This document shows, piece after piece, positions 1 through 10,664 of a stretch of 64,000 bases of DNA. This stretch comes from Nicotiana tabacum (Eukaryota; Streptophyta; Magnoliopsida; Solanales; Solanaceae). The notes below the pieces were generated by a model. The model did not search any database. It was not told the DNA's origin and saw only the letters and a list, made by a program, of their open reading frames with translations. The stretch's first letter is position 1, and each line of letters starts with the position of its first letter. The translations under genes and the position numbers were made by a program. The stretch is from contig NC_134085.1 of NCBI RefSeq assembly GCF_000715075.1, forward strand, positions 135,794,060-135,858,059, given 5' to 3'.

Positions 1-790
1 TTCTTGTTCTTCCTCTGCATAACTAGCTTGATTATTTTTGTACCAGAAGTTAGCTTTTATTTGAACGAACTTGTGAAAGTTGTAACAGTGCACTCCATTT
101 CCACCACATCCAAATTGGTCTCTGCCTCTACCACGTCCTCTTCCTCTAAAAGCACCTCTCCTACCACGTCATTGTGTTCTTCACTTCGGTGACTTCTCAT
201 TCTGAGTTGGAGACTCTTCCTTAACTTGAAAAGCTTGTTCTTCATTCTTCTCAATCGACTTGTTGATTCGTGGCTTGTGAGATTGCAAAGAGTCCATTAG
301 TTCATCAAACGAAAACATAGATAAGTCTTTTGATTTGTCAATGGCTGCAACCACATGATCAAACTTTCGAGGTAAACTTCTTAAAACTTTTGCAACTACA
401 GTTTCATCATTTACCTCTTCACCATATGATTTCATTTGACCTACAATCCCAATAACTCTTGATAAAAAGTCTTTCACAGATTCATTATTTTTCATGAACA
501 ATGTTTCAAAGTCGCGGCGAAGAGATTGTAGTTTTACAGTAATTACCTTTGAAGAACCTTGAAACTTTTTTTTTTCAAAATCAGCCACTCCTCTTTTGAG
601 GTAGTTACTGCTGCAATTCTTGAGAAAAATAGTCTCATGGACAGCTTGCTAAATAAAGAACAAAGCTTTGGCATCCTTCTTTCTGACTTCTTTTAATATC
701 TTCTCATGCTCTGCGTCCGACTCTTCCACATCAACGAACACATCTCCAATCACTTCTCAAGCCAAGTAAAACTTAGAATTTCACCTAGAA
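1..790 (-). pseudogene. Ty1/copia gag remnant (UBN2-type), runs off the left edge
   Basis: Reading the minus strand, 588-181 keeps 135 codons of a copia Gag core: a segment like FQGSSKVITVKLQSLRRDFE, then a VKDFLSRV segment typical of UBN2-type Gag. Upstream, to about 790, the same protein continues in other frames (KEVRKKDAKALFF, then a TAG stop). Frame is lost at the poly-A/T run near 567-578. Downstream (190-60) an RGRGRGRGR tract leads into a CCHC zinc knuckle in which two of the three cysteines are now phenylalanine (CYNFHKF...ANF), so nucleic-acid binding would be lost. Pol would lie to the left of the window. No LTR or primer site is seen next to the N-terminus, so this is a truncated copy. 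Confidence 0.8.
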
Positions 791-899
791 ACTCATTCGG
801 GTAAAGTTCTAGACCATTTGCATGGGTACTTGGACTTGCAACAAAAATATCACTTCTCACACAATTGGATCGTTAAAGAAGATAGAGTCGAGGGCCCAT

Positions 900-1766
900 A
901 ACAACCATATTCAATATTGAAAATCACTAATGGTTCAACTAAATCACTTGATAATTGCTCAAGTCAACACAAGAGTCTAAAGGTCACTAATTAGAGCTAT
1001 TTCTTGCCAAGAACTTATTTTTAAGCATAAGGCCGTAGTTAAATGTATTGGTACCAAGTGAAGTATGTTTGACCCTTTTTATTTACTAATACTACTATTT
1101 TTATCTAAACATTAAAACAGACTCAAATCCATAAGAAGGTTGTCACGTCATCCATCATTGGGAAGAGCCACCCAATTCACACAAAACCCACCTTTGGAAA
1201 GAACCGTGGTATTAAGAAAACCAAAGGCTTATTACTCACTTAAACATAAAAAGAGGCTACCAAATCAAAAAGAAGATCTTAAATTAAATAAGAAGTTATA
1301 CTACTAAGAAAAGCAAGCTAAAGAAGCTATGAAATAAACTACTGAAAGTAAGACAAATGAATATACAAACCAAGGGAAATAGAATACATACATCAAAAGA
1401 GAGAGAGGAATATATACATAATGAAAGAGGATAAAGAAAAAAGAAAAAAGAGTATTAAAGTTATTACATGCCAATGTCATATCAAATCAACCAAAATAGA
1501 CCACCCCATTGAATAAGAATAAGCATTGTCCTTAATGCTTAACAAAAATTAGAATAAGGAAGGGTAGAGAGTTAAGAGAACTCCCTATGTGGTCTCAGTG
1601 TGCATGGGATCATCAGCATCCTCGGGCTCCACCAATTGGATCTCATCATTCTCCGGTCGGGGAATAATAGGGTTGGTGAATATATATGGTAGAATCGTAA
1701 CCATAGAATACGACCCTACTGAAGCATCTACTCAGTATTGTGGGCAGCGAGGTCTGGCTCTTCAAA
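900..1766 (-). other. 3' UTR of element A
   Basis: Non-coding. Several blocks match the 3' UTR of element E (58,930-59,700) in the same order: a CATT-(G/A)GGACA block after the third ORF, the hairpin with ATACCACGG in the loop, a CCCAATGATGGAT / CCCGATGATGGAT block, a GGTACCAA block and a TTTAGACTC block. This shows that A and E are relatives and places the end of A's third ORF. No gene is supported here; the frame at 1589-1945 on the plus strand is an antisense shadow. Confidence 0.65.
1191..1227 (-). other. Conserved 3'-UTR stem-loop (element A copy)
   Basis: Perfect 7-bp inverted repeat CCTTTGG (1191-1197) / CCAAAGG (1221-1227) with a 23-nt loop containing ATACCACGGTTC on the sense (minus) strand. 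Element E has the same loop motif at 59,351-59,375, closed by a different stem (ATCCTTGG/CCAAGGAT). The stem changes in sequence yet remains complementary, while the loop core is kept. That pattern suggests an RNA structure; its function is unknown. Confidence 0.6.
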
Positions 1767-3557
1767 CTAGCCAGCTGTTGCCTCTGATGCCTCAGGTACT
1801 AATGGTGCTGACTCCATCAGCAGATCAAGTGGTATATCCCCAGTGGATGCTATATTGGCCACTTTTTTTCTCAATCTATCTACCGATTTATTTGAAGCCT
1901 GAGATTTCTGCATCTTCTTCATCTGTTTTCCCAACTTCTCAATAGCTCCCCCATGTGCCACCAATGCATCCATGATGGTCTTTTGATTGTCCAGGATATT
2001 CTTCAATGTTTCCTCCATCGACGAAGGTACCTGTGATACTGCTGGGGCAGAAGATTGTACTGCAACAACACTGGATATGTCAGACAGCTTTGAAGTTGTT
2101 GTCTGCATCCAATTGTTGATACTCACCAATGTCTTAGAGACTCGCAGCGCAATGAGTGGATATGTGGATGAGGTAGGCACTAGTACTGATATAGATGGTC
2201 TAGAAGATGGAGGTGGTGGCATGTCAGCTATCTCGGTGGAAGGACCGGCTGTTGTGGAAGGCATGACAACTCTAGAAGGCTCAGCAGCTGAATTTGTAAC
2301 CACCACCGTTGGCTCATCAAACTGGCTACCGGTCATAGTTGTTTTACCCTTGAACTATGGGTTCCTCGGTCCTTGCAAAGAGTACCATGAGAAGGGTTTT
2401 TTGGCCCGCACCTGTGTATCAAATCTCCTCGGCTCCACCTTGGCATCCTCAAGGTATTAAGTGAGGGTGTTTGGATATGGATAAGAGCTTTCACCTTTTG
2501 GAAAACCACAGACATGTTGGCCAACATGTTGGCACCCACATTGATTGGGTACTCGGCCATGATAGATGCTAGCAGAGCTGCTCAGGGAAGTGGAAGATTG
2601 TTCTTATTCTTGCTCGGTCTATCCGGCTGCACACAAAAGTTTGCCACCCTTTTGCTTCAAAATTGAGGGTATTCTGTGCAATGAAAATTCCCGCTGTGAT
2701 CCATGGCGGTGGTGGTCCTAGAGCTGCCAAGATCTCTGCTAGCCAAGGGCGAGCTGCATCACCAATAGCAAGCTTCTCCATGTACTGGACTACCTCTATC
2801 TTCTCAAATCCCATGTAAGTGTTCAGAGCGCATTGATCGAATCTAACCTTCAAATTCCTCACTTTGGTCACTTTGGTACCTTTCTTGATGTGTGCCACAT
2901 TGGCATAGAATTCACATACCAAGTGCTCATTGGCATCCATAACACTCTGGATGAACCACATCTACCTCTTCCACTCCATGAACTGCCTAAGGGCATTGGG
3001 ATTTTATTTATCTAAGTCATTCACTAAGAATTGCCACTCAAGTGTGAGTGATCTCTAGGGCCACTATTCTCTAAACCTTGGAAGTCTGTCAAGCTCACAA
3101 ATCTATCTTCCCATATCTCCTTCTTCTTCGACCTCTCTAGGCTGCCCACTCTAGTGTCACTCCCTGTACCATCATCAAGAGCATCATCATCATCATCATC
3201 ATCATCATCAATAGGTGCTGCGAGGGCATGCGAGGAAGAGGGCTTAGAATCTTGGTTACCCCCTTCAAAACCCTAAGAAGAACTAGTAGGGGAGGAGGAT
3301 TCATCTCTCAATTGTAGTCTACTCGGAACTTGTTTGGGTTGAGATTGTGCAGCGGGTTGTGGTTGCATAGAGTTGCCCTATGAGGCTTCCCTAGATGGGA
3401 GATATTCACTAGATTCTGAAGGTTCAGAGACTCTATTGGCAGTTGTCTTCTTGTTTATTACTCTTTGGACTGAGAGTGGGAGGTTGCCCCTGCCTTAGCC
3501 TCGGGAGGGTTCACCCCTCCCTTTAGAAGTGTCACCTCTACCTCGTGATCGAACCAT
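1767..3557 (-). pseudogene. Third ORF of element A: 'putative plant transposon protein' domain (PF20167-like)
   Basis: Minus-strand ATG at 3557 begins MVRSRGRGDTSKGRGEPSRG, then a TAG and more stops. Recognisable parts in order: a basic RG-rich start; a Q/P/S-rich linker; an Asp-rich run encoded by a CAT microsatellite (3182-3210); the domain at 2961-2569 with LVCEFYANV and VRNLKVRFD, the kind of motif I associate with PF20167; then a frame change to a Ser/Pro/Thr-rich tail and a predicted coiled coil (2000-1830: SMEETLKNILDNQKTIMDAL, IEKLGKQMKKMQK). Position downstream of pol is where Athila elements carry their extra, env-like ORF. No signal peptide or membrane segment is visible, so I do not call it an envelope. 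Broken by several stops and frameshifts. Confidence 0.7.
3182..3210. repeat. CAT/ATG trinucleotide microsatellite
   Basis: About nine to ten CAT units in a row, inside the third ORF of element A, where the antisense strand encodes a poly-Asp run. Confidence 0.9.
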
Positions 3558-3635
3558 TGTCTACAATACAAGGCACATGAGTCAGTTAAATGTCAAAGAT
3601 AGTGTTAACAGATGCAGCAAAACAATGTTCAAAAG

Positions 3636-3965
3636 AGATAGTGCAGACCGCACAAAAGTGAGTACGGCCACAGACTGCCATGTGCGGACCGCACAATTTC
3701 AAAGTGCGGTCGCACATCCTGATGTGCGGACCGCACAATATTGAGTGCAACCGTATAATCCCAGGTTCAGACTACTGGTTCTCTGATCTTTCATTAGTGC
3801 GGTTGCACATATTTTTTCGCGGCAACACACTTTTTCTATGAACCGCACAATTTTTATGCATATCATATAATTTTGAGTGAGGTTTGCACTTTTCATGCAT
3901 TACATTTTGCCCTAACTCAAGATCTGCGTACTGCACAATTTTGTGTGCAACCGCACAATTTGAAA
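3636..3965. repeat. Dyad-word array 1 of element A (GTGCGGACCGCAC family)
   Basis: Three clear words: GTGCGGACCGCAC (3682-3694), GTGCGGTCGCAC (3704-3715), GTGCGGACCGCAC (3724-3736), start-to-start 22 and 20 bp. Decayed words surround them (GTGCAGACCGCAC near 3645, GTGCAACCGCAC near 3946), mostly changed by CG to TG/CA transitions. The array lies between the end of pol and the start of the third ORF. Confidence 0.85.
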
Positions 3966-4009
3966 TCACACAACACTGACTTTGTGTTTTGTAATTTTTA
4001 CACAATTTA

Positions 4010-4368
4010 GACATGGTATTTGCAAATAAACATGATTAATGATCTACCTAGTCCCTCAATGAACACATATGATACTACCCAGATGAGTTTAGACACACAT
4101 GAATAACATTTGACATCTTAGGCCTAAAAATAACTATACTGCTGAAGAACAAAAACTAAGAAAAATTGAAAAATCTAAAAATGCATTGAACATACCAGTG
4201 ACGAAGGATGCAAGTAGGAATCTACACTGATGAAATAAATGAGGAGTGTGAACTAATTTGTCGTCCAATGTGCTTTCTTAGGTCTCAAGAACTCAGAGTA
4301 TGTAAAGTTGTGAATAGTGCACTCAGGTTCTATTTATAGGTTGACCAAGTTGGTCAAAAGTTAAGCTG
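4010..4368. other. Spacer between the two internal dyad arrays of element A
   Basis: AT-rich sequence with no supported gene and no dyad words. On the sense (minus) strand it lies upstream of the third ORF and could hold leader or promoter sequence, but I see no convincing TATA box. Confidence 0.4.
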
Positions 4369-4614
4369 AGTGCGGCCGCACAATTTTTCTTGCGGTCCGC
4401 AGTCTATACCCGGACCTTGATAAATCTCTATGGACCGCACAATTTCAAGTGCGGCCGTAGAGTGGATATGTTTTTTCTGTCAAACCAAACTTCAGAGCAT
4501 TGCATTTTTGGGTCTCCAGTTGTGTGGCCGCACATAGAATTTTGCGGCCACACACAGAATTGTGCGGCCACAGATTCTTCTCTGTTGTGGCATATAAGAT
4601 TGTGCGGTGGTCCG
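4369..4614. repeat. Dyad-word array 2 of element A
   Basis: Words at 4371 and 4391 (TGCGGCCGCAC, TGCGGTCCGCA), 4429 and 4450 (TATGGACCGCAC, TGCGGCCGTAG), 4523, 4543 and 4563 (TGTGGCCGCAC, TGCGGCCACAC, TGCGGCCACAG). Start-to-start distances inside each group are 20, 21, 20 and 20 bp; the groups are 58-94 bp apart. Same word family as array 1 and as A's LTR. Confidence 0.85.
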
Positions 4615-4787
4615 CACTTTTTAAACACTTAGCCATTTTTCTAGGCACAGTCCCTACAAAGCATACTCATTCCTGCATACACTTCAAAACTAGTTAGCAC
4701 AAAACAAAACCTCTCTAAAGAAGAAGAAAAAGATACATGGATTTCCTCCAGAGAAGCGACTGATTTAATGTCGCGGTACGACGCAAA

Positions 4788-7700
4788 TTACCAATCAATT
4801 GAATGAAGAACCGCCACGATGTGGCCATCATAAACTTTACCAAGATAGTGCTTCACCCGGTGCCCATTGACTCTAAACACTTTATCATTCTTATTTTCTA
4901 GTACAATTCTCCAAATGGTGTCACACCAACAACTATAAATGGGCCACTCCATTTTGACTTCAACTTTCCCGAAAACATTGGCAACCGAGAATTGAATAAT
5001 AACACAAGATCACCTTCTTTGAACTCCTTGTTTCGAATGTACTTGTCATGGAGGTGTTTTATCTTCTCTTTGAATAAAGACGAGATTGTGTAGGCGTGGT
5101 ACCGGAATTCATATAACTCATTCAATTGTGCCACCCTTAAGCGAGCGGCGACATCCCATTCAAGATTAAGCTTATTCAAAGCCCACATAGCATTATACTC
5201 AAGTTCCACCGGAAGGTGACAAGTTTTACCAAACACCAACCGGTATGGAGACATCCCAATTAGTGTTTTGTAAACCGTCCTATAAGCCCAAAGAGCATCA
5301 TCAAGCTTTCTTCACCAATTCGTCCGATTGGCATTCACTGTCTTTGACAAAATACTCTTGATCTCCTTGTTGGAATCTTCCACTTGACCACTTGCATGAG
5401 GGTGATAGGAGGTCGAGACTTTGTGAGTGACACCATACTTGGTGAGTAAGGTATCAAAGGCCTTGTTGCAAAAATGCGAACCCCCATCACTTATGATAGC
5501 CCTTGGAGTACCAAATCTTGTAAAGATGTTCTTCTTCAAAAATTCCACCACACTCCTACCTTCATTGTTGTGTAAAGCAATGACCTCAATCTATTTAGAC
5601 ACATAATCAACTGCAACTAGAATGTAGGTATTTCCACAAGAGCTCACAAATGGTCCCATGAAATCAATGACCCACATATCAAAGATATCAATTTCCAAGA
5701 TGGTGGTGAGGGGCATATCATTCTTCTTAGAAATCCCACCGGCCCTTTGACATTCATCAGAACGCTTGACTAGATCACTAGCGTCCTTGTAGGGAGTAGG
5801 CCAATAGAATCCACAACTCAACACTTTTGTTGCCGTTCTAGCTCCACCATGGTGACCACTACACGATGAAGAGTGGCAAGCCTCAAGAATTTCCACTTAT
5901 TCCTCCTCTGGCACACATCTTCGAATCATACCATCGGTATAAATCCGTAAGAGATACGGTTCATCCCAATAATAGTCAAGGAAATCCCGTTTGATCTTCT
6001 TCCTTTGGTTTGAAGAGAACTTATTCGGTACAATGCCACTCACAAGATAATTTTATAAGTTGGCGAACCATGGCATCCCGATCATTGAAATGGATAGCAG
6101 CTGCTTGTCGGGGAAGGAATCACTGATCTCAAGACCGTCATGTGGCCTCCCCTCCTCCTCCAATCGAGACAAGTGGTCCGCCACTTGATTTTCACTACCT
6201 TTGCGCTCTTGGATCTCTAGATAAAACTCTTTCAATAAAAGCACCCACAACATTAACCTCGCATTTGAATCCTTCTTGCTCATTAAGTATGGAGGTGCTG
6301 CATGATCGGTGTGGACAATCACCTTTGTACCCATCAAGTACGGGCGGAACTTCTCCCTAGCAAAGACAATAACAAGTAGTCCTTTTCAGTCACTGTGTAA
6401 TTGACTTGGGAATTATCCATGGTCTTACTAGCATAGTAGACCAGATGGAAGATTTTGTTTATTTGTTGCCCCAAAACTGCTCCAACCGCCACATCACTTG
6501 CATCACATATGAGCTCAAAAGGCAAGCTCCAATCTGGTGCAGTGATAATAGGAGTAGTTGTCAATTTGAACTTGAGAAATTCAAATGACTTCATGCAATC
6601 CTCATTGAAATGGAATGTGGCATCTTTCTCCAAAAGTTTACACAAGGGATTCACCACTTTGGAAAAAACCTTGATGAAACGGCGATAGAACCCCGCATGA
6701 CCCAAGAAACTTCTCACTCCCTTCACGGATGTAGAGGGCGGAAGTTTAGAAATCACCTTTATTTTGGCCTTGTCGACCTCAATACCATTCTTTGAAATTT
6801 TGTGGCCAAGGACAATGCCTTCCTCGACCATGAAGTGATATTTCTCCTAATTCAATACCAAGTTCGACTCCTCACATCTTGCCAAGACCTTATCAAAATT
6901 GTTCAATCAATCATCAAAAGAATTCCCAACCACGGAAAAGTCATCCGTGAAGACCTCAAGAATATCCTCTAATATGTCGGTGAAAATAGCCATCATACAC
7001 CGTTGAAAGGTTGCCAGTGAATTGCATAACCCAAATGGCATCCACGAGAATGTGAATGTACCATAGGGACATGTGATGTTTTCTTGATCCTCCGGAGCAA
7101 TAAGAATTTTGATTGTAGCTGGAAGACCCATCGAATAAATAATAGAAAGCACGGCCGGCCAATCTATCTAGCATTTGATCAAGGAAGGGAAGTGTAAAAT
7201 GATCCTTTCTTGTGACTTTGTTGAGCTTGCGATATTCCATACACACTCTCCACCCGATCACCGTTCTTGTAGGAATCAACTCATTCTTATCATTGGTAAC
7301 CACAGTCATGCCCCCTTTCTTTGGGACACATTGCACCGGGGAAGTCCATGAACTATTAGAAATATGGTAAACAACCTCGGCATCCAACCACTTGATTACC
7401 TCCTTCTTGACCACCTATTGCATCGCTTCATTTAGCTTTCTTTGATGTTCAACGGAGGCTTTGTCACCCTCCTCCAAAATAATCTTGTGCATGAAAAAGG
7501 CGGGGTTTGTGCCCCGGATATCCGCCAATGTCCATTCAATTGCTCCCTTCTTCCTTTGTAGCACCTCCAATGTGGACTCTACCTGCATGTTAGTCAAACA
7601 AGAGGAAAGAATAACCGGTAAAGTAGAAGAAGGGCCAAGGAATTCATACCTGAGGTGCGGAGGCAATGGTTTTAAACCAAATTGGGAGGCAACTCGATTG

Positions 7701-8478
7701 AGGGCTTTATTGGAGGAGTCTTCCGATTTTCAAGATCCAAGGATAACTTGCAGGGTTCATAAGTGTACGACCCTATTCCTTGTAATGTATTCACACATTC
7801 CACATAGCCTTCTTTCTCTTCATCATTATCAAGGTTGAGCAAAACGACTTCCAAATTATCCTCAATATTCATTGTGGCCCTAATATCATGAATAATCACA
7901 TCGGTCACTAAATCCACGAACGAACAAACTTCATTGCTATTCGGTTGCCTCATAGATTTGCACACATGGAAGACCACTGTTTCATCACCCACCCAAAAAG
8001 TGAACTCATCGACTTCCATATCAACAAGAGCCTTCACCATAGCATGGAAAGGTCTATCCAAAATAATAGGCACCTCATAGTCCACTTCACAATCAAGAAT
8101 CACAAAGTCCACCGAGAGGATGAACTTGTCAACACGAACCAACACATCATCAATAATAACCAAAGGCATCTTTATTGTACGATCCGCCATTTGCAACCTC
8201 ATAGATGTGGGTCTTGGTTGTCCCCAAAGTTTGGAAAACCCAGTAGGGTATCAAGTTGATACTTTCCCCAAGATCATATAAAGCTTTGGCAAAGTCAGCA
8301 CTTCCAATGGTGCATGAGATTGTGAAAGCGCTCGAATCTTCTAATTTAGGAGCCATTGAGTGCACAATTGCACTCACTTGATGTGTAATCTTTATAGTCT
8401 CACAATTCATTGATCTTTTCTTTCTCACCAAGTCCTTCATGAACTTTGCATGACCCGGCATTTGCTCCAAGGCCTCAA
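4788..8478 (-). pseudogene. Athila-type pol (protease-RT-RNase H-integrase), decayed
   Basis: Domains in order on the minus strand. Protease 8470-7680: active-site segment LYDLGESIN (D codon 8273-8275; the usual DLGAS Ala is Glu), then VPIILDRPF. Reverse transcriptase 7666-6700: WTSPVQCVPKK, then the catalytic box FTDD at 6951-6940, then LGHKIS. RNase H about 6560-6100: [26 protein letters not shown]. Integrase 5896-4898: zinc-binding HH-CC segment with the first Cys of the pair replaced (KRSDEC), core residues in [16 protein letters not shown] and QVEDSNKE, then [14 protein letters not shown]. Ends at TAA 4790-4788. At least ten stops or frameshifts; not functional. Confidence 0.9.
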
Positions 8479-10441
8479 CTAATGGCTTATAATAGACAAA
8501 CTCTTCATCATGTCAATAAACTTTTTGAATTGGTTCTCACCATTTTTCTTGGCAAGCCTTTGAGGATATGGAGGAGGAGACCCAGGCATTGGTGCCTTAG
8601 CATTTGGCACTACCAGTTTCGGTATATCAACAATGTGCTCCCTAGACGAGTTTACTTCTTCTCGAGTCTCCTCCACATTGTCTTCAATATGAATTCTCAC
8701 CTCATCATTTGCTTGCACTTCATTGCTTAGCATTTCATCTTCTTGTACCAATTATTCATCATCCACAATCTTCTTTTGGTTTGATGTAGTCACATCCCCA
8801 CCTTTTCCACTCCTTGTAGTAATGACCATGGCATGCCCTGTGTTGTTCCCGCTCTTCGGGTTCGCCATCGTATAACTTGGTAGTGCCCCCTTAGGATGAG
8901 TGTTCAAAGCTTGCAAGATTTGGCCCAATTGAACTTCCAAATTGTGAATTGAAGTGTTGTGAGAGGCTAGTTGAGCATCAGAGTTGGGATTCTTCTCCAT
9001 GATTTGTTTAAACATGTTCTCAATTTATCCCATATCATTGGTGGAAGATCTAGGACCTGGAGAAGGATTAGGAGACAGGTTTCTCGGCTGTCGAAACATC
9101 GGGGGCCTTTGAAAACTCGACCCCCAGTTTTTGTTGTTGTTGTTCCACCCTCCTTGGTTGTTACCTCCCCAATAGCCTTGACTATTGCCACTCCAATTGC
9201 CTTGGTTATTTTGACCATTCCAATTTCCTTGATTGCTTTGGTTGTTCCAATTCCCTTGGTTGTTTTGATTGTTTGAATTCCAATTTCCTTGATTTCCTTG
9301 TGGTCGCCATTAATGTTGATTCGGGACTTCATTTTTGTTTCTTTGACCTTGGAAGTTGTTCACATATTTTATCTCCTCTTCTTATTCATTGTATTGTCCA
9401 TCTTGATCAAATCCATTGTCATCTTGCACATAATTTTCAACCCGGTTTTGCACTTGAGGATCCTTTTACCTTCTCTTGTTTACCATCATACTACTCTCTC
9501 CATTGCATTTACTTGGTTGGGACCTTGTACTTGTTGAAGTTAAGCTTTGGCTAGTTGATTCATTGTGGTGGTCAACTCGGCAATTTCTTACCCATGATCA
9601 TGTAATTCTTTATGTAAGTGAATCACTTTTGGATCGCATTGAGGAACGTTTGCTCTACTTTGCCATGCCGATGAAGTATCCGCCATTTCATCAAGAATCT
9701 CACAAGCTTTCGCATCCGGCATTGTCATAAAATTTCCACCGGCAAGTTAGTTGACCACGCATTGATTGGTAGTATTGATCCCCCTATAGAAAGTTTGTTG
9801 AATCATAGCCTCCGTCATGTCATTGCTCGGGCACTCTTTCACCATAGTGCGGTACCTTTCCCATATATTTCATGCAAAGGCTCATTGGGTTCTTGTTTGA
9901 AAGCTAAAATCTCATCCCTAAGAGTTGTCATATGCCCGGGAGAAAAGCACTTGGAAATGAATTTCTCGGCCAATTCATCCCATGTATGGATAGAATGATT
10001 TGGAAACCTCTTTAATCAATACAAAGCCTTCCCCCATAGAGAGAAAGGGAATAGCCTCAATCTTAAAGCATCCTCGGAGACGTTTATCTATTTACTCCCC
10101 CAGTAAGTGTTAACAAACCCTTTCAAGTGCATATACACATTTTGATTCGGAGGCCCGGTGAAGAATCCACGTTGTTCCAACAACGTAAGCATAACATTTG
10201 TGATTTGAAAATTTGCTGCCCTAATGCGGGGCGGGACTATGGCACTTGCATATCCTTCATTCGGCAACACCTAGTGTGTCACCGCTCTTACAGGAGGTGG
10301 GGGTGGAATGAGAACATTATCTTGAGGCGGCCAGCCTCGTCTATTTGCTTGAGATTCAAGAGGAACCTCATCAACTTGATCATCATCCTTGTCATCCCCC
10401 AATGGCACATTTCCAAGAGGATCATTATTGTTGAGAGACAT
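8479..10441 (-). pseudogene. Athila-type gag, decayed
   Basis: ATG at 10441 starts MSLNNNDPLGNVPLGDDKDD, followed by a Pro-rich run and a stop. The capsid-like core spans about 10,270-9,800 (MLTLLEQRGFFTGPP, LRLFPFSLWGKAL, WDELAEKFISKCFSP, LHEIYG), typical of Athila Gag. Around 9,330-9,090 lies an Asn/Gln/Gly/Trp repeat (GNWNNQSNQGNWNGQNNQG) seen in one frame while the opposite strand gives a spurious hydrophobic frame. Downstream a helical segment SIHNLEVQLGQILQALN and an acidic linker lead into the protease. It would assemble the cytoplasmic particle; here several stops break it. Confidence 0.85.
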
Positions 10442-10540
10442 TGTATCACCTACAATTGTTTCACAAAAAGATTACTAACTCGGAAGGAAATGAAGACAAA
10501 TCACACACAAAACAAAATATATAACTAAATCCATTTTTAG

Positions 10541-10560
10541 ATCCCCGACAACGACATCAA
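10541..10560 (-). other. Decayed tRNA-Asp primer binding site of element A
   Basis: Minus strand TGATGTCGTTGTCGGGGAT, alignable to the tRNA-Asp 3' end complement used by Athila elements. The differences are mostly C-to-T/G-to-A changes. The intact version is in element E at 55,046-55,065. Confidence 0.75.
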
Positions 10561-10664
10561 AAATTATTGTCACCCAAATTCACACAACTGATTAGGATGA
10601 TGAAGCGGTCAATGCAATTATAATTACCCAACATAAGTCTCGATTCCACAAAGAGCTTACATTG
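10561..10664 (-). mobile_element. 5' LTR of element A, segment 3 (3' end of LTR)
   Basis: Sequence between the primer site and element B. Its 3'-most bases (10,660-10,664, CATTG) are the target duplication of B. It joins segment 2 at 19,119. Confidence 0.65.

Noticed and set aside
1589..2460. Plus-strand frames of 118 and 157 codons
   Set aside because: They are antisense to the third ORF of element A, whose minus-strand frames have recognisable domain and coiled-coil content.
8971..9554. Hydrophobic plus-strand frames, apparently membrane proteins
   Set aside because: They are antisense to the Asn/Gln/Gly/Trp-rich repeat of Athila-type Gag, which yields Val/Ile/Leu codons on the other strand.
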